A stretch of DNA of 52,619 nucleotides from NCBI GenBank assembly GCA_021205695.1, contig JAJPXB010000012.1, positions 1 to 52,619 of the forward strand. Direction: 5' to 3'. A program made the translations under genes and the position numbers. The stretch is from Clostridiales bacterium. Lineage in GTDB: Bacteria; Bacillota; Clostridia; Oscillospirales; Oscillospiraceae. Under the pieces are notes generated by a model. The model was not told the DNA's origin, made no database searches, and saw nothing but the letters and a program-made list of their open reading frames with translations. Positions within the stretch are counted from its first letter, which is position 1; each line of letters opens with the position of its first letter. This document shows positions 40,428 through 50,597 of this stretch, in pieces.

Positions 40428-41153
40428 TCAGCTCCAGCCGTCCATCAGCCCGGACTGAAGCATGGAGACGTAGTCCCCGTCGGCAAAAATCAGATGATCG
40501 GAGAGCCGGATCCCCAGCAGGGCAAGGGCCTGCTGGAGACGGGCGGTGGCCTGCTTATCCGCCATGGAGGGGGCGGCCACGCCGCTGATGTGACAGTGGG
40601 CGAGGAAGACCTGCCAGGCGTTGCGGCTGAGGGCGGTGCGCACCACCCTTCGGCTGTCCATCAGGACGGCGTCTGCCGCCCCCTGGGCAATCAGGTCACA
40701 GCTGAGCATCTTTGACTTGGCGTCGGTGGAGATCATATACACCTTTTCCACCCGGGCGCCCACGAAGCAGCTGCGAAAGACCTCTGCGGCGTCGGCGGCA
40801 TTGCGTATGACGGTGGCGGAGGATAGGGCCTCTGCCTGCTGATACCGGGCGACCACCTCGGGGAACAGCCGGAGCAGGGCGGCGGTGTGGCTGCTGATAC
40901 CGGCGACCTCCTTCAGCTCCTCCGGGTCGGCGTCCAGCACCTCCCGGAGACTGCCAAAGCGGTTGATGAGCCGGTGGGCCAGGGGATTCACATCCCCCTG
41001 GGGGAGCGCATAGAACAGGATCAGCTCCAGCAGCTGATGATCCTCCAGCTGCTCTCCGCCGTATTTGAGAAAGCGCTCCTTCGTCCGCTGCCGGTGCCCT
41101 GCGTGGATGCTCGCCGGGCGGACGGGCTTTTCTCTTGCGTTATCCTGCGCCAT
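40428..41153 (-). CDS. radC: RadC-family JAB1/MPN-domain protein
   Basis: A 241-residue RadC-like protein with an N-terminal helix-hairpin-helix region (about 15-95; [28 protein letters not shown]... VAGIS) and a C-terminal JAB metalloprotease-like domain (about 105-230). Metal ligands are kept in the motif [15 protein letters not shown] (HxH...S..D), although the usual HNHPSG reads HCHISG. Despite its name, a role in DNA repair is not established for the family. The ATG (41153) lies 14 bp inside the pyrE end; the ribosome binding site is weak, so translation is likely coupled. The frame remains open further upstream but opposite pyrE codons. Confidence 0.88.
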   Translation of the reverse strand: MAQDNAREKPVRPASIHAGHRQRTKERFLKYGGEQLEDHQLLELILFYALPQGDVNPLAHRLINRFGSLREVLDADPEELKEVAGISSHTAALLRLFPEVVARYQQAEALSSATVIRNAADAAEVFRSCFVGARVEKVYMISTDAKSKMLSCDLIAQGAADAVLMDSRRVVRTALSRNAWQVFLAHCHISGVAAPSMADKQATARLQQALALLGIRLSDHLIFADGDYVSMLQSGLMDGWS

Positions 41154-41811
41154 ATTCTGCCAGATAGGCCTCCATCCGGGCGCGCCTGTCGTCGTCGATA
41201 CAGACGACGCCGTCCACCGGTGTCTGATAGAGGAAGTCGATGATCTCCCGGACGGTGACGATGGGATAGACCTGAATGCCGTAGTCCTGCCGCAGCTCGT
41301 CCAGAGTAGAGCAGTCCCGGGTGCCCCGCTCCATCCGATCCACCGAGACGAACAGGGCCCGGATGTCCACTTTGGCCACATGCTCAAACAGGGCGATGGA
41401 CTCCCGGACGGCGGTGCCTGCGGTGACCACGTCCTCGACGATGGCGATGCGGTCCCCGTCCTGGGGCCTGTAGCCCACCATGGAGCCGCCCTCCCCGTGA
41501 TCCTTGGCCTCCTTCCGGTTGAAGCAGTAGGGCAGGTCACGGCCATAATTCCGATAGAGGGAGGAGGCCGCCGCCACTGCCAGGGGGATACCCTTGTAGG
41601 CGGGGCCGAACAGGGCGTCGATGCCGTCTGGCATATGCTCCTGGATGCAGGCGGCATAGTAATCACCCAGCTGGGCGGCCTGGGCGCCGGTGCGGTAGTT
41701 GCCGGTATTGACGAAATAGGGGGTCTTTCGACCGCTCTTGGTGGTAAAGTCCCCGAAGGTCAGCACACCGGAACGCACCATAAAGGTGATGAACGCTTCC
41801 TTATAGGTCAT
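41140..41811 (-). CDS. pyrE: orotate phosphoribosyltransferase
   Basis: Joins orotate to PRPP to make orotidine 5'-monophosphate in pyrimidine synthesis. The 223-residue protein has the type I PRTase fold: GPAYKGIPLAVAAA, FNRKEAKDHGEGG (the flexible catalytic loop), and the PRPP-binding motif IAIVEDVVTAGTAVRES (about 122-138). Normal length. GGAGGGACACC precedes the ATG. Other pyr genes are absent here. The leader carries a CTGCGGC/GCCGCAG hairpin (41829-41845) just before the ribosome binding site; it is not a PyrR-like attenuator that I can recognise. Confidence 0.95.
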   Translation of the reverse strand: MTYKEAFITFMVRSGVLTFGDFTTKSGRKTPYFVNTGNYRTGAQAAQLGDYYAACIQEHMPDGIDALFGPAYKGIPLAVAAASSLYRNYGRDLPYCFNRKEAKDHGEGGSMVGYRPQDGDRIAIVEDVVTAGTAVRESIALFEHVAKVDIRALFVSVDRMERGTRDCSTLDELRQDYGIQVYPIVTVREIIDFLYQTPVDGVVCIDDDRRARMEAYLAEYGAG

Positions 41812-41858
41812 GGTGTCCCTCCAAACCCTGCGGCGGAGCCGCAGCTTTTTTCAGGGGA

Positions 41859-41887
41859 ATTATACCATCTGGAGGGAGGAAAGACAA
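41859..41887 (-). promoter_or_regulatory. pyrE-radC-uvrB promoter
   Basis: On the minus strand TTGTCT (41882-41887), a 17-bp spacer and TATAAT (41859-41864), extended by TGG. Confidence 0.78.
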
Positions 41888-41918
41888 GGCGGGTGCGGGA
41901 AATTCACGCATTCTTCAC

Positions 41919-41947
41919 TTGCCATCTCAGAAAACCTGTCATATAAT
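41919..41947 (+). promoter_or_regulatory. promoter of the VanZ-like gene
   Basis: TTGCCA (41919-41924), a 17-bp spacer and TATAAT (41942-41947). It lies back to back with the pyrE promoter in a 175-bp divergent region. Confidence 0.82.
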
Positions 41948-41986
41948 GGGGCAAATGACGCCCAGGTACGATCAGGAGGCGATTTT

Positions 41987-42499
41987 ATGGCAAAAACGCG
42001 GCAGAGTACCTTTTCCAGGGTGCTGCTCATCCTGTTTCGGGTGGTGTTCACCTTTCTCGCCGTCTATACCACCTGGTTCATCTTCAGCAACTCCCTGGAG
42101 ATCGGTTCCGTGTCCTCCGCCCGGAGCAGCGATGTGACGGCGATCGTCAACCAGTTTCTCTCCGGCATCGGCCTGCCCACCCTGACCGAGACGGCGGTGC
42201 GCAAGTGGGCGCATTTTGGGGAGTTCATGCTGCTGGGCTTCTGGTTCATGCTCTGCCTGCGGGTGTATACCCGCCACTATATCCGGCACATCAGCTGGCC
42301 TCTGCTCCTGGGGCTGCTCATCGCCAACACGGATGAGTTTATCCAGCTCTATGTCTCCGGCCGTTCCTCCAGCGTCACCGATGTGTGGATCGACTTCGGC
42401 GGCGTATGCGCCGGAGTGGGAGCGGCGCTGGTCATCCTGGTGCTCTGCGGCGGCTTCTGGTATCTCCTGGGGTTCGGGGGGCACCGGCAGATGGAATAG
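41987..42499 (+). CDS. VanZ-family membrane protein
   Basis: A 170-residue protein with four membrane helices. The VanZ-family hallmarks are KWAHFGEFMLLGF (about 70-82) and TDEFIQLYVSGRSSSVTDVWIDFGGVCAGV (about 107-136). VanZ of Enterococcus gives low-level teicoplanin resistance, but chromosomal homologues are common in gut Firmicutes with unknown roles, so resistance should not be inferred. AGGAGG precedes the ATG at 41987; the open frame extends upstream past the promoter and is not coding. Monocistronic. Confidence 0.87.
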   Translation: MAKTRQSTFSRVLLILFRVVFTFLAVYTTWFIFSNSLEIGSVSSARSSDVTAIVNQFLSGIGLPTLTETAVRKWAHFGEFMLLGFWFMLCLRVYTRHYIRHISWPLLLGLLIANTDEFIQLYVSGRSSSVTDVWIDFGGVCAGVGAALVILVLCGGFWYLLGFGGHRQME

Positions 42500-42503
42500 A
42501 GAA

Positions 42504-42549
42504 CACGGCCCTGTCTCGCCTGCTGCAGGAACGAGACGGGGCCGTTTTG
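42504..42549 (+). terminator. terminator of the VanZ-like gene
   Basis: ACGGCCCTGTCTCG (42504-42517) pairs with CGAGACGGGGCCGT (42532-42545), with one G-T pair, followed by TTTTGC. Confidence 0.9.
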
Positions 42550-42550
42550 C

Positions 42551-42601
42551 GGCGCAAAACAGGCACCGGCTTTGAAGCGCGCTGCCTCAGAGCCGGTGCC
42601 T
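42551..42601 (-). terminator. terminator of tRNA-Gly
   Basis: On the minus strand AGGCACCGGCT and AGCCGGTGCCT (plus-strand 42591-42601 and 42561-42571) form a perfect 11-bp stem followed by GTTTTGC. Confidence 0.88.
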
Positions 42602-42606
42602 GGTGA

Positions 42607-42680
42607 TGGAGCAGGTGAAGGGAATCGAACCCTCGTAGCCAGCTTGGGAAGCTGGAGCTCTGCCATTGAGCTACACCTGC
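42607..42680 (-). tRNA. tRNA-Gly (anticodon CCC)
   Basis: Full cloverleaf on the minus strand: acceptor GCAGGTG/CACCTGC, D-arm AGCTCAATGGCAGAGC, anticodon stem CCAGC/GCTGG around the loop TTCCCAA (anticodon CCC, reading GGG), and T-arm GAGGGTTCGATTCCCTT. The discriminator is T and the 3' CCA is encoded (42607-42609). It has its own promoter and terminator. Confidence 0.95.
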
Positions 42681-42700
42681 ATCTCCGGGTGAACGAGGGT

Positions 42701-42729
42701 ATTATACCACCCACGGAGGCGAGTTGCAA
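42701..42729 (-). promoter_or_regulatory. tRNA-Gly promoter
   Basis: On the minus strand TTGCAA (42724-42729), a 17-bp spacer and TATAAT (42701-42706), extended by TGG. It begins 20 bp after the coaX stop. Confidence 0.85.
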
Positions 42730-42748
42730 GCGGAAATTACGGGACGGG

Positions 42749-43528
42749 TCATTTTTTTCGCCGGGGCAGATTCTTCTGATAGAGGAGGTACAGCCCGTCA
42801 AGGAGCAGATCCGGCTCGATGTGGAGCGTCCGCTTGCAGCAGGGGCCCACCAGACTGCTCAGGCCGCCGGTGAGCACCACGGAAACCGGCTCGCCCAGCT
42901 CCTCTGTCACCCGATCGATGAGCCCGTCCATCATGGCGGCGCAGCCGTAGATGGCGCCGGACTGCATACAGTCCACCGTATTGGTGCCGATGAGGGACTT
43001 GGGCGGGGCGAAGTTGATATAGGGCAGCTGGGCGGCCCGGGCGGACAGAGAATCCACCGACACCCGGAGTCCGGGGATGATCATGCCTCCGATATAGTCT
43101 CCGTTTTTGGCGATGACGGAGAGGGTGGTGGCGGTACCCATGTCGAAGACGGCGATGGGGGTGGGGTATTTCGCCAGGGCGGCCACCGCGTCTACCACCA
43201 GGTCGCTGCCCAGGAGGGCGGGGTTGTCCATCCGGATATTCAACCCGGTCTTCAGCCCGTTGCCCACCACCATGATCTGCTTCCCGGTGAGCAGATAGAT
43301 GGCCCGGGGGACGACGGTGCGGAGAACGGGCACCACCGAGGAGAGAATGCCTCCCTCGATGCATGCAGGGGAGATGTTGTGCATGGAGAGGATGCCCTGA
43401 AAAATCAGGGCATATTCGTCCTCCGTCTTGTTCCGGTCGCTGGCGCACCGGGCGGAGAACACCCGCCGGCCCTGCTCCAGACCGCCGAGGACAATATTGG
43501 TGTTGCCGATATCAATAGCTAAAATCAC
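42749..43528 (-). CDS. coaX: type III pantothenate kinase
   Basis: Phosphorylates pantothenate, the first step of coenzyme A synthesis; type III enzymes need a monovalent cation and are not feedback-inhibited by CoA. The 259-residue protein has the ATP-binding DIGNTNIVLGG (about 6-16), SSVVPVLR, the GSDLVVDAVAA catalytic-Asp motif (about 107-117), DMGTATTLSVI (about 129-139) and IIPGLRVSVDSLSARAAQLP. It starts with GTG at 43528, directly before the ASKHA signature, with only a weak AGGAA upstream. The C-terminus is basic (LPRRKK). Confidence 0.94.
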   Translation of the reverse strand: MILAIDIGNTNIVLGGLEQGRRVFSARCASDRNKTEDEYALIFQGILSMHNISPACIEGGILSSVVPVLRTVVPRAIYLLTGKQIMVVGNGLKTGLNIRMDNPALLGSDLVVDAVAALAKYPTPIAVFDMGTATTLSVIAKNGDYIGGMIIPGLRVSVDSLSARAAQLPYINFAPPKSLIGTNTVDCMQSGAIYGCAAMMDGLIDRVTEELGEPVSVVLTGGLSSLVGPCCKRTLHIEPDLLLDGLYLLYQKNLPRRKK

Positions 43529-43581
43529 AGCAGACGCCGCCGTTCCTGTCAGATTGAGGGGACAGATTGCCCCGCAGCTCT

Positions 43582-43609
43582 ATTTTACACTTGGAGGCGG
43601 GGTTGTCAA
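43582..43609 (-). promoter_or_regulatory. coaX promoter
   Basis: On the minus strand consensus TTGACA (43604-43609), a 16-bp spacer and TAAAAT (43582-43587). The roughly 50-nt leader contains a GGGG/CCCC hairpin. Confidence 0.75.
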
Positions 43610-43712
43610 CCGTTTTTGAACCGACCGGGCGGAAAATGGCCCTCCTTTTCAGTCTGATTTAAGGATGATGGATTACAATAAAGCAAACACTCCACGGGAG
43701 GCAAAACGAAAA

Positions 43713-44387
43713 ATGAAGATTTTGGTCATCGAGGACGAGCGGCTGCTGGCCGATTCCATTAAAACATTGCTGGAGGCCCAGGGCTTTCAGGCAGAGGTCG
43801 CCTATGACGGGGAGACGGGGGCGGAGTACGCCGAGCTGGGAGTGTACGATTTGCTGATTCTGGACGTGATGATGCCCCGGATGGACGGATTCCAGCTGGC
43901 CCGGCAGGTGCGGCGGCAGCACAACAGCGTCCCTATCCTCATGCTCACCGCCAAGTCCGACGTCACCGACCGGGTAGAGGGCCTGAACGCCGGGGCGGAC
44001 TACTATCTGACCAAGCCCTTTGACACCCGGGAGCTGTTGGCCTGCGTCAATGCCCTCCTCCGCCGCCAGGGGGAGCAGGTAGACGTGCTCACCTTCGGCG
44101 ACACCAGCCTTGATTTGGCCAGCGGCTCTCTCTTCTGCGGGGAGAACCGGATCCGGCTCTCCGCCAAGGAGTTCGAAGTGATGCGGCTGCTGATGCAGCG
44201 GGGGGACAGGAACCTGCCCAAGGAGCAGATTCTGGCCAAGGTCTGGGGCTTTGATTCCAACGCCGTGGAGAACCATGTGGAGGTCTATGTGGGCTTCCTG
44301 CGGAAAAAGCTGCGGAGCATCGGCTCCGGCATCCGTATCGAGGCGGTGCGGCGGATGGGCTATCATCTGGAGGTCGGCGAGGCATGA
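43713..44387 (+). CDS. OmpR/PhoB-family response regulator (system 3)
   Basis: A 224-residue regulator that parallels system 1 (28120-28794) in length and sequence: MKILVIEDERLLADSI versus MELLIIEDERLIAQTI, both with ADYYLTKPF, ELLACV and EVY(V/I)(G/S)FLRKKL. Phosphoacceptor Asp51 lies in ILDVMMPRMDG, and the winged helix (about 125-222) has PKEQILAKVWGFDSNAVENHVEVYVGFLRKKL. GGGAGG lies 11 nt before the ATG. The kinase ATG overlaps the stop as ATGA. I found no clear promoter in 43610-43712. Confidence 0.94.
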   Translation: MKILVIEDERLLADSIKTLLEAQGFQAEVAYDGETGAEYAELGVYDLLILDVMMPRMDGFQLARQVRRQHNSVPILMLTAKSDVTDRVEGLNAGADYYLTKPFDTRELLACVNALLRRQGEQVDVLTFGDTSLDLASGSLFCGENRIRLSAKEFEVMRLLMQRGDRNLPKEQILAKVWGFDSNAVENHVEVYVGFLRKKLRSIGSGIRIEAVRRMGYHLEVGEA

Positions 44388-45646
44388 TACGCCGTCTGCG
44401 GATCAAATTTATCTGCGCCAACATGGCCATCGTCACCGCCATGTTGGTGGTGATCTTCGGGGCGATGTATCAGGTCAACCGGACGACCCTGGAGCAGGAG
44501 ATCGTGGACCAGATGCGGATGATGGTGGCGGCGGACACGGTGATGAGCCAGGGCGAGCGACAGGTCGCGCCTCCCTCCTGGGTGTGGGACAACAGCTTTA
44601 TCCTGCAGCTGAACCAAAACGGCTCGGTGATCGGCGTGACCCAGCAGGGCACGGATGCGCCCCCGAACTGGTCGGTGCTGGAAGACCTGGCGGAGATCGC
44701 CCTCTCCGACGACCGGGAAAGCGCCATCCTGGAGGGATACAGCCTCCGCTATTGCCGGGTCAGCGCCCCCACAGGGGACTACCTGGTCTTTGTGGATTCC
44801 AGCTATGAGCAGAGCCGCCTCCAGGACTCCCTGAGAGACTGCCTGCTTATGGGAGCGGCCAGCTTCGCCGCTTTTTTGGTCATCAGCATCCTGCTGGCCC
44901 GATGGGCGGTCAAGCCGGTGGAACAGGCCTGGAAGGAGCAGCGGCAGTTCGTGGCCGACGCCTCCCACGAGCTGAAGACCCCGCTGACGGTCATCCTGAC
45001 CAACGCCGAGCTGCTCCAGGACCCGGGATATGACCCGGCGGCGAAGCAGACCTTTTCCGAACACATCCTGATTATGTCCCGGCAGATGCGGGAGCTGATC
45101 GAGCAGCTGCTAGAGCTGGCCCGGGTGGATAACGGCCTGCCCAACGCCGCCCGGCAGCGGGTGGACTGGAGCAAGGCGGTGGCGGATGCGGTGATGATCT
45201 TTGAGCCGGTGTACTTTGAGCGGGGGCACAGCGCTTCCACCTGGATAGAGCCGGGGCTGGAGGTGCAGGGAGACCCCGTCCGGCTCCAGCAGGTGGCGGA
45301 GATCCTGCTGGACAATGCGGGCAAGTACGCCAAAGAACACTCCGTGATAGAGGTGGATCTGCGCCGCAGCTCTCCCAAGCAGTGTCTCCTCTCGGTCAGC
45401 AATCCGGGAGAGCCCATCTCCCGGGCGGATCTGCGCAATATTTTCAAACGGTTCTACCGCACCGACCCTGCCCGGGAGCGCAACGGGAGCTACGGCCTGG
45501 GCCTGGCCATCGCCGAGGGCATCGTCACCGGCTGCCGGGGCAGGATATGGGCGGAGAGCGAGAACGGGATCAACACCTTCTATGTGCGGCTCCCTCTGCT
45601 CCGGCAGAGGCGGGAGGAAAAGGAACTCCCGGAGGGATGGCAATAG
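44384..45646 (+). CDS. sensor histidine kinase (system 3)
   Basis: A 420-residue membrane kinase, paralogous to 28791-30005. It has two membrane segments (about 9-31 and 149-170) and an extracellular sensor of about 115 residues ending in YLVFVDSSYEQSRLQ, then ARWAVKPVEQAWKEQRQFVADASHELKTPLT with His195. The N-box reads LLDNAGKYA (Gly where Val or Ala is usual), G1 is reduced (SNPGEPI), and G2 is SYGLGLAI. The sensors of the two paralogues have diverged much more than the kinase cores. A strong terminator follows at 45655-45690. Confidence 0.93.
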   Translation: MIRRLRIKFICANMAIVTAMLVVIFGAMYQVNRTTLEQEIVDQMRMMVAADTVMSQGERQVAPPSWVWDNSFILQLNQNGSVIGVTQQGTDAPPNWSVLEDLAEIALSDDRESAILEGYSLRYCRVSAPTGDYLVFVDSSYEQSRLQDSLRDCLLMGAASFAAFLVISILLARWAVKPVEQAWKEQRQFVADASHELKTPLTVILTNAELLQDPGYDPAAKQTFSEHILIMSRQMRELIEQLLELARVDNGLPNAARQRVDWSKAVADAVMIFEPVYFERGHSASTWIEPGLEVQGDPVRLQQVAEILLDNAGKYAKEHSVIEVDLRRSSPKQCLLSVSNPGEPISRADLRNIFKRFYRTDPARERNGSYGLGLAIAEGIVTGCRGRIWAESENGINTFYVRLPLLRQRREEKELPEGWQ

Positions 45647-45654
45647 AAGAAGCG

Positions 45655-45690
45655 GGGCCGGACGGGGAAAGCGCGTCCGGCCCTCTTTTT
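45655..45690 (+). terminator. terminator of two-component system 3
   Basis: GGGCCGGACG (45655-45664) pairs exactly with CGTCCGGCCC (45674-45683), followed by TCTTTTT. Confidence 0.93.
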
Positions 45691-45767
45691 CGCGTGAATT
45701 CTCCGGGACGGGGAGGGACTGCTGCGGGACAGCTCTTTATTTTCCATGAAATCTGAGAAAAGCCCCT

Positions 45768-45796
45768 TTTCAAGCGACCGGTTTTCGTTGTATACT
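45768..45796 (+). promoter_or_regulatory. probable promoter of the XpaC-like gene
   Basis: TTTCAA (45768-45773), a 17-bp spacer and TATACT (45791-45796). Confidence 0.5.
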
Positions 45797-45864
45797 AATA
45801 AGGATGAATTTGCGCAGAGCAGTTCGGCGCAGGCGGCGGGGCCTGCTCCGGATGGGAGGATGTT

Positions 45865-47136
45865 ATGAGCAACAGAAACAGCGGCCTGGACGATCTGATC
45901 CAGAAGCTTCCCAATATCCCCTGGTGGGTCATCATTGTCTGCTTCTGCCTGGGCGCCACCGCTCCGGCGGCGGTGGTCCTGCTGATTATGAAGCTGGTGA
46001 AGGATTCCCATACGGGCAGCGACGGCCGGAAGCAGACGGGCAGCGCCAGCCGGAGGCCGACGGCCAGCTCCTCCTATCAGGAGAACCGGCCCGCCGGAGG
46101 CTATCAGCCGGAGCGGCCCTTCCCCTATGTCAGGCTGAAGGATGGCAAAAACTGGACGGTCGCCGGCGCAGTGATGGTGGCTCTGTTTGGGCTGGCGTTT
46201 TTCTCCGTTGTGGCGGACTGGGGGCTGACCTATCCCCAGTATATCCTGGAGGACGGCTGGTTCTCGCTGCTGCTGACGGGCGTGGGCGCCTGGATGTTGA
46301 CCAGGGGCAGCCGCCAGAACCGGCAGCAGCGGAAGTACAAGCGCTACCTGGCCCGGATGGGCAACGACCCGCTCATCCCCCTTCGCCCTCTGGCGGAGTC
46401 TCTCCAGACGGATATGGACGAGGTATGCGAGACTCTCCAGGAGATGATCGACCTGGGCGCCTTTGGAGATCGGGCCTACCTGGACTTCTCTGCAGAGATG
46501 CTGGTGGTGGACAACACCTACGCCCGGCCTGATCCCAAGCCCAAACAGGAAAAAACCGCAGAGCCTTCGGCAGACCACCTGGATTTCTCCGCCGAGGACA
46601 AGATACTGAAGCAGATCCGGGACGCAAACGACCGCATACCGGACGTGGAGATCAGCCGGAAAATCGAGCGCATCGAGGAGATCACCCGACACATCCTCTA
46701 CTATCTGAAAAAGCATCCGGAGCGGGCCGGCGAGCTGCACACCTTCCTGGACTACTATCTGCCCACCACCCTGAAAATGCTCAACAAGTACGCCGAGCTG
46801 GACGCACAGTCGGTGGGAGGCGACAACATCGACGGCACCAAGCAGCGCATTGCGGGCATCCTGGACAAGGTTGTGGAGGGCTTCGAGATACAGCTGGACA
46901 AGCTCTTTGAGGGCGATATGCTGGACATCGCCTCGGACATCGAGGTGATGGAGCGGATGCTTCAGCGGGACGGGCTCTCCGGAGAGATGAAGATCCCGAA
47001 GGCCCCCAAAACGCCGAAGGACGGGGCGGATACGCCCCGGCTGACGCTTGACCCGGAGCAGACTGCCTCCGGCGGCGCGGCGGCCCAGACCCAGTCCCGG
47101 ACGAAAAAACGGTACGACGATCTGGGGACGTGGTGA
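45865..47136 (+). CDS. XpaC-like (5-bromo-4-chloroindolyl phosphate hydrolysis family) protein
   Basis: A 423-residue protein resembling the XpaC family, named after a Bacillus gene but of unproven biochemical role. One membrane helix (about 18-42), a low-complexity Ser/Arg/Gly linker, two further helices (about 97-118 and 128-145), a winged-helix-like segment (about 153-215; YKRYLARMGNDPLIPLRPLAESLQTDMDEVCETLQEMIDLGAFGD), and a C-terminal helical XpaC-type domain (about 235-375; ILYYLKKHPERAGELHTFLDYYLPTTLKMLNKYAEL). In many Firmicutes it pairs with telA, which is missing here. GGGAGG precedes the ATG. Confidence 0.75.
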   Translation: MSNRNSGLDDLIQKLPNIPWWVIIVCFCLGATAPAAVVLLIMKLVKDSHTGSDGRKQTGSASRRPTASSSYQENRPAGGYQPERPFPYVRLKDGKNWTVAGAVMVALFGLAFFSVVADWGLTYPQYILEDGWFSLLLTGVGAWMLTRGSRQNRQQRKYKRYLARMGNDPLIPLRPLAESLQTDMDEVCETLQEMIDLGAFGDRAYLDFSAEMLVVDNTYARPDPKPKQEKTAEPSADHLDFSAEDKILKQIRDANDRIPDVEISRKIERIEEITRHILYYLKKHPERAGELHTFLDYYLPTTLKMLNKYAELDAQSVGGDNIDGTKQRIAGILDKVVEGFEIQLDKLFEGDMLDIASDIEVMERMLQRDGLSGEMKIPKAPKTPKDGADTPRLTLDPEQTASGGAAAQTQSRTKKRYDDLGTW

Positions 47137-47493
47137 CCTGCTCTGTCGAGTGTCATCGAATTTGCTCTCCTTCTGCCTGTCTGCTAAAACGGGATTGCCC
47201 CGAAGAACCAGCGCTGTGCAGCCGGAGCGGAAGGTGGGAGACGAACGCGCCTGGAGAGGAATGCAGGGCGACTTGGCTGAAAAAAGGAAACATAGGGCCG
47301 TTTTTTCCCGGGAGATAGGGGAAAACGGGCGGAAAATCGATACCTGACGCAAAAAAACGGTGACAGAACAGACCAGCGGGGAGGGAGCGGTACGCTCCCT
47401 CCCCGCCGGCCGGCGGACGGGCTATTTTTGAATGATTTGTGAATTTAATCGGAAATACCCCTCAAAGGGCTTGCATTTTTGCGGCACTTGGGG
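47137..47493 (+). other. gene-free stretch before groES with a 14-bp hairpin
   Basis: About 350 bp without a convincing gene. It contains a perfect 14-bp stem, GCGGGGAGGGAGCG (47376-47389) with its complement (47393-47406) around a three-base loop, followed by GGCCGGCGG and only later a TATTTTTG. It probably ends the XpaC-like transcript. An upstream GGCCGTTTTTTCCC/GGGGAAAACGGGC imperfect repeat (about 47295-47332) is also present. Confidence 0.6.
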
Positions 47494-47499
47494 TATGAT
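47471..47499 (+). promoter_or_regulatory. groESL promoter
   Basis: TTGCAT (47471-47476), a 17-bp spacer and TATGAT (47494-47499); transcription would begin at the edge of the CIRCE element. Confidence 0.8.
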
Positions 47500-47509
47500 A
47501 ACAATGTTC

Positions 47510-47536
47510 TTAGCACTCAGGACTTTAGAGTGCCAG
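47510..47536 (+). promoter_or_regulatory. CIRCE operator (HrcA binding site)
   Basis: TTAGCACTC, nine bases, then GAGTGCCAG; the consensus is TTAGCACTC-N9-GAGTGCTAA, so the left arm is perfect and the right arm differs at two positions. It lies just downstream of the -10 box, the standard place for HrcA repression of groESL. Confidence 0.95.
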
Positions 47537-47578
47537 AACAAGGCACCGTCTCACTTCGTTAATTCTTATTTTTTATAG

Positions 47579-47875
<297 letters not shown>

Positions 47876-47906
47876 GCTTCACATTCATCTCAAATATCGG
47901 AGGTAA

Positions 47907-49535
<1,629 letters not shown>

Positions 49536-49558
49536 TACAGTCCGAACCTTCTGTGATG

Positions 49559-49590
49559 CGACTCCCGCCGGGGCAACCTGGCGGGAGTCG
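49559..49590 (+). terminator. hairpin after groEL
   Basis: CGACTCCCGCC (49559-49569) pairs exactly with GGCGGGAGTCG (49580-49590). The tail (TAAACG) is not T-rich, so it could stabilise the 3' end or allow read-through into the next gene. Confidence 0.6.
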
Positions 49591-49683
49591 TAAACGTATG
49601 GGGGAGATCATTTGGCTTCCGGCCTAAAATCGTGACCGGAGGCATACACTTTCTGAGAATATACGGGAAATGGAGAGACAGCT

Positions 49684-50568
49684 ATGAGACAAAAAACAAC
49701 CCGGCAGCAGCTTCGGGAACGATTCCGACAGGCTGCCCAGTCCCGGGGCTTTACCCTGACGGTCTATCTGGTGCTGCGAGCGCTGGTCATCTTCTGCATG
49801 ATCCGCCAGTTTCTCCAGGAGAACTACAACTATGTGATGCTCTGCGTCTTTTCCCTGATCGTGATGGCAGTGCCCTCTTTTTTGCGGGGCAGGTTCCGCA
49901 TCTATCTGCCGGATGCGCTGGAGGTATCTATCTACATCTTTGTGTTTGCCGCCGAGATACTGGGAGAGATCGGCAACTTTTACGGCTATATCCCCTTCTG
50001 GGACACCATGCTCCACACGGCCAACGGCTTCCTGGCCGCCTCCATTGGCTTCAATCTGGTGGAGCTGCTGAACACCCGCACCAAGCGGCTGAACATGACG
50101 CCGCTGTTTGTGGCCATCGTTTCCTTCTGCTTCTCCATGACGGTGGGGGTGATGTGGGAATTCGTGGAGTTTTCCGCCGATCAGCTCTTCTATCTGGATA
50201 TGCAGAAGGACGAGATCGTCACCACCATCGGCTCTGTCTCTCTCAACCCGGAGCCGAAAAACGACCCGGTGGTCGTTCAGGATATCGCCTATACCGTCCT
50301 CTATGACGCGGACGGCAACGAGCTGGCGGTGGTGGAGGGCGGCTATCTCGACATCGGCATTGTGGACACCATGGAGGACCTGTTCGTCAACCTGGTGGGC
50401 GCGCTGGTGTTCTCCGTTTTCGGGTGGTTCTATCTCCACAAAAAGCAGGGAAAGGACTCCATCGTACACTACTTTATCATCTCCATGGGGTCGCGGGAGG
50501 AACGGGCGGCGGACGCTCTGACGGAGCATACCCCGGAATCGGACGCCCCGCCTGACGGGACGCCGTAG
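49684..50568 (+). CDS. multi-pass membrane protein (DUF2238-like)
   Basis: A 294-residue protein with about six membrane helices. Features resembling the DUF2238/VanZ-like membrane group: FYGYIPFWDTMLHTANGFLAASIGF (about 98-122), MTVGVMWEFVEFSADQLFYLDMQKDEIVTTIGS (about 155-187), and VDTMEDLFVNLVGALVFSVFGWFYL (about 226-250), with buried Asp, His and Glu residues that could form a polar site. A short extracellular or cytoplasmic domain (about 190-222) precedes the last helices. The function is unknown. GGAGAGACAGCT precedes the ATG. It may be read through from groEL; no separate promoter is evident. Confidence 0.7.
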   Translation: MRQKTTRQQLRERFRQAAQSRGFTLTVYLVLRALVIFCMIRQFLQENYNYVMLCVFSLIVMAVPSFLRGRFRIYLPDALEVSIYIFVFAAEILGEIGNFYGYIPFWDTMLHTANGFLAASIGFNLVELLNTRTKRLNMTPLFVAIVSFCFSMTVGVMWEFVEFSADQLFYLDMQKDEIVTTIGSVSLNPEPKNDPVVVQDIAYTVLYDADGNELAVVEGGYLDIGIVDTMEDLFVNLVGALVFSVFGWFYLHKKQGKDSIVHYFIISMGSREERAADALTEHTPESDAPPDGTP

Positions 50569-50597
50569 ACCTCCGCCTGCCACGATTGCTTCCTTTT

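Noticed and set aside
41987..42499. VanZ-like gene as a glycopeptide resistance determinant
   Set aside because: No vanA/B/H/X/R/S-type genes nearby, and the family is widespread in commensals with unknown function.
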